From NCBI GenBank assembly GCA_000961745.1, contig LAEA01000096.1:37108-101107 (forward strand): DNA of 64,000 nt, written 5' to 3'. A model generated the notes under the pieces. The model was not told where the DNA came from and made no database searches. It saw nothing but the letters and a program-made list of their open reading frames with translations. A program made the position numbers and the translations under genes. The stretch comes from Rhodospirillaceae bacterium BRH_c57 (GTDB lineage: Bacteria; Pseudomonadota; Alphaproteobacteria; Rhodospirillales; Rhodospirillaceae). Shown in pieces: positions 25,875-34,970 of the stretch; positions within the stretch are counted from its first letter, which is position 1; each line of letters opens with the position of its first letter.

Positions 25875-28151
25875 TTACGCAGTGGCAGTGAACGTGAACA
25901 GGTCGGTAGCGGCAGTGTAGGCCAGGGTGTTGTTGGCAAGACCCATGATGTCGATCGCAAAATCGTCGGCAGCGGTGTAGACGCCGTCGTTGTTGATGTC
26001 GACCTGCAGCACGGTGTTGTTACCACCGTCGACGGCATTGACGTTGGTGGTGCCGGCGACAAGGGCCGTGCCGACCAGCGTGACGTTGCCAGCAGCCGCA
26101 GCAAGCGTGGTGCCGGAGACCTTCAGCAGGCCCTCGAGCACCGAGCTCAGGTTGATGGTGACGATGTCACCGGCCTGGAACGCGTTGCCAGCGTTGATGG
26201 TGATGACGTTACCAGCGCGGATGTCGCCCGTGGTGAAGTCAGTCGCGGTGAAGTTCAGGGCGTGCGTCGCACCAGTGACGCCCAGTTCCAGAACGTCGCT
26301 GCCGCCGCCGGTGAACGCGGTCACCGCGTTGGTGGCGGCATCTAGAGCCGTCACGGTGTCGACCTTGCTGTTACCACGGTAGACGAAGCCAGGCAGGGCC
26401 GCGGCCGTCGTCACAAGGGTGTTGGCGGCGGTCGAAGCCGTAACGTCAACTTCCTGCAGCGACGCAGTGGTGGCAGCGAGAGTGATCGAAAGTTCGTTGT
26501 CGCCGGTGACCACGATCTTGTCGAGGTCTGTCGCCGTCAGGCCAGCAATCGAGTTCTGCTCGCCGGTGACCGGAGTCCCATCGGAAACGCTCGAGACGTT
26601 CAGAATGTCGACGTTGGTGAAGGTCAGGGCAGTAGCGACGTCAACACCGTCAGCATTCTTGTCGACGCTGTTGTCGAGAATGATGGTGGCCGTGTCAGAG
26701 GTGCCGCCGCTGAGGAAATCCTTACCCGACAGGGTAATGGAGGTCGGGGTGTCGGCGGTCAACTTGATGTTGTTGATGGCGCCCGAGTTGATGTTGGTCA
26801 CCGACGTGGCGCCACCGGTCGTGCTGATGACGATACCGGTCAGCGGGTTGTTCGTCAGGCCGATGTTGTCGACGTTGTAAGCCGTGCCGTCAGCAGCGAG
26901 TGCTTCGAGGATCTCGAAGTTCTTCACGTTGACGGTGTTGGCGGTGGTCAGCAGGTCGGCGTCGGTCAGAGCAAGCGTGTCGGTACCCGCACCGCCGTCA
27001 AGGGTGTCGGCGAGCGTCAGCGTGGCGACCGTGTTGATACGATCGTTGCCGGTGCCACCGGTAAACTTCAGGCTGGAAGCGCCGATGGTATCGATGTCGA
27101 CCGCACCGGTGCTCTTGGAAGCGTCGATGGTGGTGACGGTGGTCAGGGCATGACCAAGTTCGAGAGACTGGGTGCCGGAAATGTTGATGGCAGTCAGCGC
27201 GCCGCCCGCGTTGGTCAGCGTCAGCTGGCTCTTCGCGCCAGTCGTGGCGAGGTTCAGGGTGGCCAGCGACGTGCCCGTCAGGGCGAGCGTAACATCGGCG
27301 CCCGTGGCCGACAGCGAGTTGGCGGTCAGGTCCAGCGAGGTGACAGCGTTGCCCGCGAGGGTCAGCGACTCACCAGCAACCATCGTCGACACGCCAACCG
27401 CCTGGCCCTTGCCAATCGTGAAGGTGGAGACGGTGGTCGGGTCGATGAGGTTCAGCGTGGTCAGAGCCGACTTGCCCGACACGTCGTACGTGGTGGTGAC
27501 GCCGGGGCCATTCAGCTCCAAGGTCTCAATGTTCTTGTAGTCGGGAACCGTCAACGACCCGTAAATGCGCAGGGTGTCGGTGCCGGTGCCGCCGTCAATG
27601 GCGTCAGCAGCAGACAGGGCGCCAGCGTCGGCGATGATGGTGTCGTTTGCCGTGGTGCCGGTGATGGAGTCAATGTTGGTGGTCAGCGTAAAGGTCGTGC
27701 CGGCGGTGCCAGTGCTGGTGACAGCGGTCACCAGGGTGCCATCGGTCAGCTGGGCGACCGGGCGGGCGGTCTCGTACTGACCGTACAGGACCCAATGCTG
27801 ATAAGCGGACGTGAACGTGCCAGCGGTCACGGCAGTCTGCACGTCCGGGTTGGCCGACAGGTAGTTGGCCGAGTCGAAGCTCGCGGCGATGGTGGCGTAG
27901 GCGGTGCTCGGAGTGCGGCTCTCGGCAGCGCCGAAGGCCAGGAAGTGGGTCAGCGGGTTGATCTGGGCGGCCAGCACGTCGGCGTAGGTCGTCAGATAGT
28001 CGGACGTGTCGAACACGGCGTTCGGGTTGCGCAGCTCCTTCCAACCGAAGTTGTTGAAGTGGGCCTCAGCGGTCGTCAGACCGGCTGCGGCCGCAGCCAG
28101 GACGTCCGGGTTCTGCGACAGGTAGTAGGTGGAATCAAAAACGAGGGCCAT
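25875..28151 (-). CDS. S-layer-like secreted protein, Thr/Ala/Asn-rich, with N-terminal NPDV-type repeats
   Basis: FDSTYYLSQNPDVLAAAAAGLTTAEAHFNNFGWKELRNP...; body with TGTTANDTIIADAGALSAADAIDGGTGTDTLRIYG beta-roll-like repeats; very low Lys/Arg/Cys. Confidence 0.75.
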   Translation of the reverse strand: MALVFDSTYYLSQNPDVLAAAAAGLTTAEAHFNNFGWKELRNPNAVFDTSDYLTTYADVLAAQINPLTHFLAFGAAESRTPSTAYATIAASFDSANYLSANPDVQTAVTAGTFTSAYQHWVLYGQYETARPVAQLTDGTLVTAVTSTGTAGTTFTLTTNIDSITGTTANDTIIADAGALSAADAIDGGTGTDTLRIYGSLTVPDYKNIETLELNGPGVTTTYDVSGKSALTTLNLIDPTTVSTFTIGKGQAVGVSTMVAGESLTLAGNAVTSLDLTANSLSATGADVTLALTGTSLATLNLATTGAKSQLTLTNAGGALTAINISGTQSLELGHALTTVTTIDASKSTGAVDIDTIGASSLKFTGGTGNDRINTVATLTLADTLDGGAGTDTLALTDADLLTTANTVNVKNFEILEALAADGTAYNVDNIGLTNNPLTGIVISTTGGATSVTNINSGAINNIKLTADTPTSITLSGKDFLSGGTSDTATIILDNSVDKNADGVDVATALTFTNVDILNVSSVSDGTPVTGEQNSIAGLTATDLDKIVVTGDNELSITLAATTASLQEVDVTASTAANTLVTTAAALPGFVYRGNSKVDTVTALDAATNAVTAFTGGGSDVLELGVTGATHALNFTATDFTTGDIRAGNVITINAGNAFQAGDIVTINLSSVLEGLLKVSGTTLAAAAGNVTLVGTALVAGTTNVNAVDGGNNTVLQVDINNDGVYTAADDFAIDIMGLANNTLAYTAATDLFTFTATA
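27770..28151 (-). repeat. NPDV-type protein repeats (about 3 copies)
   Basis: YYLSQNPDVLAAAAAG / DYLTTYADVLAAQINPLTHFLAFGAAESR / NYLSANPDVQTAVTAGTFTSAYQHWVLYGQYETAR. Confidence 0.85.
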
Positions 28152-28420
28152 GCGTATATTCCCCTTAAGGACGTGGGTTAATTATGCCGATCGATCGGTC
28201 TTCCCGATGGAAGAACCCGGAGTAGTGGCGGCCACTCCCCCAGAAGCCGTTTGGCTTTGCGGCCTCTGGGGGAATGTCCAGCGCACTGTACCGTGGTAGA
28301 GTAACTACAACACTTCCCCGACCTAGGCAATCCGAAAGTGCGGTGCATGGCGGGTTCCAGTCGCTTCGCCCGTTTTCCGGGGTGCTGCCGGAACCCGCCG
28401 GGCGGGGGTCAACCGCCCCC

Positions 28421-28705
28421 TCAGGCGGCGCCGTCACGCTCGATCAAGTGCCGGCCAAGGTCCTGCAGCAGGCCGCCAGCGGCTTTGTTTCCCAGGATGG
28501 CGGCCAGATATTCGGCCTGCACATTGACCAGGGCGTCGATGAATTGACCGTTGGTCAGTTGCATCACGCTGCCCTTGTCCATCAGTTCGGCCAGCGCCGG
28601 CACAATTTCCCTTTCGGCAAAGGCCGAGGCGACGGGGCCGGAGGCAAGCTGGAAAGTCACTCCTGCGGACAGGGTGCCGGTGTTCACGATGTCGTCGTTG
28701 CTCAT
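28421..28705 (-). CDS. Hypothetical 94-aa protein next to sapC-like gene
   Basis: MSNDDIVNTGTLSAGVTFQLASGPVASAFAEREIVPALAELMDKGSVMQLTNGQFIDALVNVQAEYLAAILGNK. Confidence 0.6.
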   Translation of the reverse strand: MSNDDIVNTGTLSAGVTFQLASGPVASAFAEREIVPALAELMDKGSVMQLTNGQFIDALVNVQAEYLAAILGNKAAGGLLQDLGRHLIERDGAA

Positions 28706-28817
28706 GGCGTCTGTAACCTTGTTGCCGGAAAGGGTAGGGTGGCGGCTGGAAAAGAATGACGGCTAGGAGCGTGACTGCCAGCCGAGTTCTTCATACACAT
28801 CCTGGAAGCAGAGTGCC

Positions 28818-29633
28818 ATGTATACGTCTCTCGTCCCTCTGAGCCGCACCCGGCACGCCAACAAGCGCCTGATTGTGTCGGAACTTTATCCTGAGGCCAT
28901 CGGCATGCCGGTGGTTCCCCTGGTCGGGGCAGAACTGGCAAGGGCATCCATTTGCATGCCCATCGGCTTCGCTCCCGAGGGGGCTGCCGAGGATAGTACG
29001 CCCCGCTTCACTCCGGTGGCGATTCTCAGCCTGCAGCCAGGAAAAAACCTGTTCGTCACGCCAAGCGGTGAGTGGTTAGGCGATTATACTCCTAGCCTGT
29101 TTCGAGGTTATCCCTTTGCATTAATCCGAGTCGACGATGATAACCCCGACGATCTGACTGTGGCGGTGGACGAGGCGTCTAGCCGCCTGACCGACCGGCC
29201 GGAGGGCATCGCGTTATTCGATGAGTCCGGGGAAATGGCGGGGCATTTACGTAACATGGTGGAGTTCTTGCGGCAGGTAGAGGCCAGCGCCAAAACCACC
29301 ACCATGGCTTGTGCCTGCTTGGTAGCTCATGACCTGATCGTGCCATGGAGCCTGTCGGTGCAAACCTCCGAAGGCGAACCGCAGTCGGTTGGCGGGCTGT
29401 ATCGTGTGGACGAGGCCCGGCTCAACGCCCTGCCCGACGAGGCGTTCCTGGACCTGCGTCGTACCGGGGCGTTAGTGGTGGCGCAGCTTCAGTTGCTGTC
29501 CATGCAGCGGTTGAGCGTGCTGCCGCGCCTTGTTCAGCTACAGGGGCAACTGGCGGCGGCCGAGCAGAACCGGCCCAAGCTGGGCGACATGCTCGACCTG
29601 GGGCAGAGCGACGAGATCACCTTTAGCTTCTGA
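28818..29633 (+). CDS. SapC family protein
   Basis: MYTSLVPLSRTRHANKRL...FTPVAILSLQPGKNLFVTPSGEWLGDYTPSLFRGYPFAL...LFDESGE. Confidence 0.88.
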   Translation: MYTSLVPLSRTRHANKRLIVSELYPEAIGMPVVPLVGAELARASICMPIGFAPEGAAEDSTPRFTPVAILSLQPGKNLFVTPSGEWLGDYTPSLFRGYPFALIRVDDDNPDDLTVAVDEASSRLTDRPEGIALFDESGEMAGHLRNMVEFLRQVEASAKTTTMACACLVAHDLIVPWSLSVQTSEGEPQSVGGLYRVDEARLNALPDEAFLDLRRTGALVVAQLQLLSMQRLSVLPRLVQLQGQLAAAEQNRPKLGDMLDLGQSDEITFSF

Positions 29634-29635
29634 TC

Positions 29636-30520
29636 TCAGCGCGCGCCGGGAACGGCCTCGGCGGCGATGGTCAGCAGGTACTGGCCATAGCCGTTCTTGG
29701 CCATGGCCTGACCCTGGCGGACCAGGGTCTCGCGGTCGATCAGGCCCATGCGGTAGCCGACCTCCTCCGGGCAGGCGATGCGCAGGCCCTGGCGCTTGTC
29801 GATGGTCTGCACGTACTGGCTGGCGTCCAGAAGGCTGTCGTGGGTGCCGGTATCGAACCACGCAAAGCCCCGGCCCAGGCGCTCCACGTTGAGCTTGCCC
29901 GCCTGGAGGTAGGCGTTGTTGACGTCGGTGATCTCCAGTTCGCCGCGCGGGCTGGGCTTGACCGCCGCCGCAATGTCCACGATGTCGCCGTCGTAGAAGT
30001 AGAGGCCCGTCACCGCCCAGTTGGACTTGGGCTTGGCGGGCTTCTCCTCGATGGAGGTGGCGATGCCGTCGGCGTCAAAGGCGACCACGCCGTACCGCTC
30101 GGGGTCCTTGACGTGGTAGGCAAAGACGGTGGCGCCGGTCGGGCGCTCGGCGGCGCGGCGCAGCTTTTCGGGCAGGCCGTGGCCATAGAAGATGTTGTCG
30201 CCCAGAATGAGCGCGCAGGGGCTGCCGGCCAGGAAATCGCGGCCGATCAGGAACGCCTGGGCCAGACCGTCCGGGGTGGGCTGCACGGCATAGGACAGCG
30301 CAATGCCGAACTGCGACCCGTCGCCCAGCAGCCGCTCGAACGCCGAGGCGTCCTCGGGCGTGGTGATGATGAGGATCTCGCGGATGCCGGCCAGCATCAG
30401 CACCGACAGCGGATAATAGATCATCGGCTTGTCATAGATCGGCAGAAGCTGCTTGGAGACCGTCCGGGTGATGGGATAAAGCCGCGTGCCCGATCCCCCG
30501 GCAAGAATAATGCCCTTCAT
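29636..30520 (-). CDS. rfbA: Glucose-1-phosphate thymidylyltransferase
   Basis: [57 protein letters not shown]. Confidence 0.97.
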   Translation of the reverse strand: MKGIILAGGSGTRLYPITRTVSKQLLPIYDKPMIYYPLSVLMLAGIREILIITTPEDASAFERLLGDGSQFGIALSYAVQPTPDGLAQAFLIGRDFLAGSPCALILGDNIFYGHGLPEKLRRAAERPTGATVFAYHVKDPERYGVVAFDADGIATSIEEKPAKPKSNWAVTGLYFYDGDIVDIAAAVKPSPRGELEITDVNNAYLQAGKLNVERLGRGFAWFDTGTHDSLLDASQYVQTIDKRQGLRIACPEEVGYRMGLIDRETLVRQGQAMAKNGYGQYLLTIAAEAVPGAR

Positions 30521-30620
30521 GTCCCCACCCCTGTCGCCTGCACCAACCAGGCCGCCACTCTACGGCGGCGGCAGGGGCGGGATCAACGATCCTTCACCGT
30601 GTGCCTTTTCGGCGTGTACA

Positions 30621-30695
30621 CGCGTTGCGTGGCGCATATGCTTTGTATGGGCTGACGGCGCCGCCGAGACTGTGGAAATCGTGGACTACCATTAG
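30621..30695 (+). pseudogene. C-terminal relic of HigB-type toxin
   Basis: RVAWRICFVWADGAAETVEIVDYH*, a typical HigB C-terminus; no homologous N-terminal part upstream. Confidence 0.7.
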
Positions 30696-30706
30696 GGAGT
30701 TGCCCC

Positions 30707-31006
30707 ATGCCCCAGCGCGACTTGCCCCCCGTTCACCCCGGAGAACAACTCCGCGAGGAGTTCATGAAGCCGCTTGGCCTGTCAGCCTATCGCCTCGCCA
30801 AGGACCTCGACGTGCCGGTCAGCCGGGTGCAGGATCTGGCGGCCGAACGGCGAGGAATCACCGGGGACACCGCCCTCCGCCTTGCCCGCTATTTCGGCAC
30901 GACGCCCGAGTTCTGGCTGAACCTGCAACGGGACTACGACCTGGAACTGGCCGAGATCGAAGCCGGCGCGGCGATCACCGCCAAGGTCCGGCCTCGCGCC
31001 GCCTGA
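30707..31006 (+). CDS. HigA-family antitoxin (XRE)
   Basis: LPPVHPGEQLREEFMKPLGLSAYRLAKDLDVPVSRVQDLAAERRGITGDTALRLARYFGTTPEFWLNLQRDYDLELAE. Confidence 0.93.
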   Translation: MPQRDLPPVHPGEQLREEFMKPLGLSAYRLAKDLDVPVSRVQDLAAERRGITGDTALRLARYFGTTPEFWLNLQRDYDLELAEIEAGAAITAKVRPRAA

Positions 31007-31228
31007 ACGGCCAGGAGCCCTCTTCGCCTGGACCATGCTCCGAACTGCGGGTCTAAGATATCTCTACAATATCGCTTTGATATCTTCTGCGATCCTCAAT
31101 CGCCGGCGGACGGGCGCCATGCAAGGCCTCTTTTCACCAGATCCAGGGATAGCACCAACACGATACACTGGACCCCTTTCCTGGACGTGCTTATGTTGTC
31201 CGGCTCAAAATCATGAGGGAACAGTCCA

Positions 31229-32290
31229 GTGAAAATCTTGGTCACCGGCGGGTGCGGGTTCATCGGCTCGGCCGTGGTGCGGCTGCTCATCAGTCGTGGC
31301 TATGGCGTGGTCAACGTCGACAAGTTGACCTATGCGGCAACCGAGACCTCGGTCGCGGACGTCGCCGCCGCGCCGGCCTATGCCTTCGAGAAGGTGGACA
31401 TCTGCGACCGCGCCGCGCTGGATGCGGTGTTCGCCCGCCATGACCCCGATGCCGTTATGCATCTGGCGGCGGAAAGCCACGTTGACCGCTCCATCGAAGG
31501 ACCGGGCGCGTTCGTCGAGACCAACGTGGTCGGCACCTACCACATGCTGGAGGCCGCGCGGACCTACTGGAACCGCCTTTCCGACACCCGCAAGGCGGCG
31601 TTCCGCTTCCACCACATCTCCACCGACGAGGTGTTCGGCACCCTGGGCGACAGCGGCCTGTTCCGCGAGGACACGCCCTATGCCCCCAACTCGCCCTATT
31701 CGGCCAGCAAGGCCGGGTCGGACCATCTGGCGCGGGCGTGGTTCCACACCTATGGCCTGCCGGTGGTGATGTCGAACTGCTCCAACAACTACGGTCCCTA
31801 CCAGTTTCCCGAGAAGCTGATCCCGCTGATGATTCTCAATGGCCTGGAAGGGCGTCCCCTGCCGGTCTACGGCAAGGGCGAGAACATCCGCGACTGGCTG
31901 TACGTCGAAGACCATGCCGAGGCGCTGTTCACCGTCATGACCCGTGGCACGCCGGGCGAAAGCTACAACGTCGGCGGCAATGCCGAACGCCGCAACATCG
32001 ACGTGGTGCACACCCTGTGCGACCTGCTCGACGAACTGGTTCCGGCCGAGACCTCGCGCCGCGCCCTGATTACCCACGTCACCGACCGCCCCGGCCACGA
32101 CAAGCGCTACGCCATCGACGCCTCCAAGATCTCCCGCGATCTGGGCTGGACGCCGGCCGAAAGCTTTGAAACCGGCCTGCGCAAGACGGTGGAATGGTAT
32201 CTGGCCCGCCGTGACTGGTGGCAACCGCTGCAAAAGGCCGTGTACGACGGCCGCCGCCTGGGCCTCCTGGCCGAAGGGAAGGCGAAATGA
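31229..32290 (+). CDS. rfbB: dTDP-glucose 4,6-dehydratase
   Basis: [21 protein letters not shown]...[34 protein letters not shown]...[10 protein letters not shown]. Confidence 0.97.
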   Translation: MKILVTGGCGFIGSAVVRLLISRGYGVVNVDKLTYAATETSVADVAAAPAYAFEKVDICDRAALDAVFARHDPDAVMHLAAESHVDRSIEGPGAFVETNVVGTYHMLEAARTYWNRLSDTRKAAFRFHHISTDEVFGTLGDSGLFREDTPYAPNSPYSASKAGSDHLARAWFHTYGLPVVMSNCSNNYGPYQFPEKLIPLMILNGLEGRPLPVYGKGENIRDWLYVEDHAEALFTVMTRGTPGESYNVGGNAERRNIDVVHTLCDLLDELVPAETSRRALITHVTDRPGHDKRYAIDASKISRDLGWTPAESFETGLRKTVEWYLARRDWWQPLQKAVYDGRRLGLLAEGKAK

Positions 32291-33180
32291 GTGGACGGAA
32301 CGTTCTTGTCATAGGGGCCGGGCAGCTCGGCACCGAACTGGCCCGGCTGGCTTGGCCCGCTGGCTTCACCGTAACGCAGCGCGACCAGGACACCCTGGAC
32401 GTTACCGACCGTGGCGCCGTGTTCGCGGCGGTGCGCGACCTGCGCCCGGTCCTGGTGGTCAACGCCGCCGCCTACACCGCCGTGGACAAAGCCGAATCTG
32501 ATACCGAGGTGGCTTTTGCCGTCAACCGTGACGGCCCGGCCTTTCTGGCCGAAGCCTGCGCGGAAACCGGCGCCGCCCTGGTCCACGTCTCCACCGACTA
32601 CGTGTTCGATGGCGCCAAGACCGGGGCCTACAGCGAAACCGACCCGGTTTCCCCGCTCGGCGTCTATGGAGTGTCCAAGGAAGCCGGCGAGCAGGCCGTG
32701 CGCCAGCACCTGCCGCGCGCCCTCATCCTGCGCACGGCGTGGGTCTTCTCCGCCCACGGTCACAACTTCGTCAAGACCATGCTGCGTCTGGCCGCCGAGC
32801 GCGACGAACTGCGCGTGGTGGCCGATCAGCACGGCTGCCCGACCGCCGCCGCCGATCTGGCCGCCGGCATCCTGCACGCCGCCCTGCGGTGCCTGGACAG
32901 CGACGATGCCGGCCTGTGGGGCACCTATCATTTCTGCGGCACCGGCCCGACCACTTGGCACGGCTTCGCCCAGGCCATCATTGACGGCCAGGCCTCGACC
33001 ACCGGAAAGCGCCCGGTGGTTCATGCCATCACCACCGAAGAGTTCCCCACTCCGGCGAAGCGTCCCGCCAATTCGGTGCTCGACACCCGCCGCTTCGCCG
33101 AAACCTTCGGCCTGACGCCCCGCCCGTGGCGCGACGGACTGGCCGAGGTGCTGGAGGAACTGGGCTTCCCGCAGGGGTGA
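32287..33180 (+). CDS. rfbD: dTDP-4-dehydrorhamnose reductase
   Basis: [18 protein letters not shown]...[11 protein letters not shown]...[38 protein letters not shown] overlap with rfbB. Confidence 0.95.
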   Translation: MSGRNVLVIGAGQLGTELARLAWPAGFTVTQRDQDTLDVTDRGAVFAAVRDLRPVLVVNAAAYTAVDKAESDTEVAFAVNRDGPAFLAEACAETGAALVHVSTDYVFDGAKTGAYSETDPVSPLGVYGVSKEAGEQAVRQHLPRALILRTAWVFSAHGHNFVKTMLRLAAERDELRVVADQHGCPTAAADLAAGILHAALRCLDSDDAGLWGTYHFCGTGPTTWHGFAQAIIDGQASTTGKRPVVHAITTEEFPTPAKRPANSVLDTRRFAETFGLTPRPWRDGLAEVLEELGFPQG

Positions 33181-33515
33181 GGGAAAAGTGGGCTCTGCCC
33201 ACACCCGCCAAAGGCCATGGGCCCTTGGAACCCGTGGTTTAGCGACCCTGTTCTGGCACCGCAGGCAAGCGGCTTCTGCGTGACAGCTTTTCTCAAGATG
33301 AGGGACGCTTTTCTTTCCGCACCTCTCCCAAAAGATCCCGGCCATAGGATAAAGGTGTCGCCTTGAGAATGACACCATCGGCAGGTAACCCCTTTCCCGA
33401 ACGGCGCAGCAGTATCGTTAGCCTCTGAACAGGCTGGTTTCACCGTGCCAATCATGATTTAACAGTGCCGCCGGAGGACTCGGCCCCCATAACGCTCAGC
33501 AGTGATGGTACAAGC

Positions 33516-34085
33516 ATGGCTTTCAGGATCCGCGCCCTGGACATTCCCGAGGTCAAGGTCATTGAGGTTGATCGCTTCGGCGACCACCGGGGTTTCTTCA
33601 GCGAGACGTACAGCCGCAAGGCCTTCGCGGACCTGGGTATCGACCAGGACTTCGTGCAGGACAACCAGTCGCTGTCCGCCCAGATCGGCACCGTGCGCGG
33701 CCTGCACTTTCAGATCCCGCCCTATGCCCAGGACAAGTTGGTCCGCGTGACCCGTGGCGCCATTCTGGACATCGCGGTGGACATCCGCCATGGCTCGCCC
33801 ACCTTCGGGCGCTGGGTCGCCGCCGAAATCTCGGCTGAGAACTGGCTGCAAATCCTGGTGCCGGGCGGGTTTGCCCACGGCTTCGTCACCCTGCAACCCG
33901 ATACCGAGGTTCTGTACAAGGTGTCGGCTCCCTATTCACCTGAGCATGACAAGGGGATCCTGTGGGACGACCCGGCGCTTGGCATTGAGTGGCCGGTTTC
34001 GGGCGACGCGGCCCTGCTGTCGGACAAGGACCGCAAGCAGCCGCGCCTGGCCGAACAAGACATCTTCTTTACCTACGGCGACTGA
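33516..34085 (+). CDS. rfbC: dTDP-4-dehydrorhamnose 3,5-epimerase
   Basis: EVKVIEVDRFGDHRGFFSETYSRKAFADLGIDQDFVQDNQSLSAQIGTVRGLHFQIPPYAQDKLVRVTRG. Confidence 0.96.
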   Translation: MAFRIRALDIPEVKVIEVDRFGDHRGFFSETYSRKAFADLGIDQDFVQDNQSLSAQIGTVRGLHFQIPPYAQDKLVRVTRGAILDIAVDIRHGSPTFGRWVAAEISAENWLQILVPGGFAHGFVTLQPDTEVLYKVSAPYSPEHDKGILWDDPALGIEWPVSGDAALLSDKDRKQPRLAEQDIFFTYGD

Positions 34086-34123
34086 CAGGATCTGTCCTGA
34101 TGCGGCGGCCCGAGGCCCCATCG

Positions 34124-34792
34124 ATGTCAGAAGATTGGCCGTTGACGCCCGATGCCTGGAAGGCCCTGGAAGACGCCGTGGCCAAGGCGGCCGATCCGGC
34201 GGCAACGGCCGCTCTGGCCATTCTGCGCCAACGGTTCCCGGCCGACGACCTCGTGCCGGTGCTGGTGCCGGCAGAAGACGCGGCCGAGGACCTGGACCCA
34301 GACCTAGACTTGGAACAGGTTTTGGCAAGTTCAGGAAGTGTACTTCTTTCGGAGTCCCACGAAGAGGCTTATCTGGCTTACGAAGCAGAAGAAGATGTTC
34401 CTGCCTGGCAGGTCGTGGGCGATGCGGAAGAGGTGGCGCGGGCGACGCGGGACATGGGCCTGGATGCCAACGCCCTGCGGCCAGCCGACCTGGAGACCGA
34501 GGCCATGGTCATTCATCCCTCGGCCTTTTGCGAGAACGGTGCCACATTTCTTGGCATCCTCGCGCTGCTTAACCAACGGGCCGTGCCGTTCAGGTTGTAT
34601 CGCAGCCTCAGCCGGTCCAATGGTTCGGATCAGTATCTGGTCAGGATGTTTCCTGAACCGGGGTTGGAGACACAGGACGTGCTGCGGGCTTTCCATCCGG
34701 GTGTCGCCCGTCATGTGTCGGAACTGCAGGAGCGGATCCATTGGGCGTTCGAGCATCTGGCTCAGTCCATTCCCGATGAGCGGGGCGGCTGA
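34124..34792 (+). CDS. Conserved hypothetical protein between rfbC and T1SS genes
   Basis: MSEDWPLTPDAWKALEDAVAKAADPAATAALAILRQRF...; acidic, no recognised domain. Alternative start 34100. Confidence 0.55.
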   Translation: MSEDWPLTPDAWKALEDAVAKAADPAATAALAILRQRFPADDLVPVLVPAEDAAEDLDPDLDLEQVLASSGSVLLSESHEEAYLAYEAEEDVPAWQVVGDAEEVARATRDMGLDANALRPADLETEAMVIHPSAFCENGATFLGILALLNQRAVPFRLYRSLSRSNGSDQYLVRMFPEPGLETQDVLRAFHPGVARHVSELQERIHWAFEHLAQSIPDERGG

Positions 34793-34970
34793 AAGGGTCA
34801 CTCTTTCGAAGCGGTCCATGTCAACTTGTATTTTCACTGATCGGTGCGTACCATCCGCCCGGCTTGTCGGCCTGGAAAGCGCCGATCGCAGCTTGAACAA
34901 GCCGTCGCGGGTAACCGTTACGTAAACTCTCGCAGGCACTACGCCGCCCGAGAACTCAGGGAGACAGGTC

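Noticed and set aside
25839-28181. Several long plus-strand ORFs (up to 343 aa, Val/Ser- or Gly/Arg-rich)
   Set aside because: Complement of the repetitive Thr/Asp-rich S-layer-like gene; composition is a direct mirror of the sense codons.
33181-33260. Intergenic CCCACACCCGCCAAAGGCCATGGGCCCTTGGAACCC block after rfbD
   Set aside because: Looks like a common intergenic repeat of this bacterial group; only one copy seen here, so not claimed as a feature.
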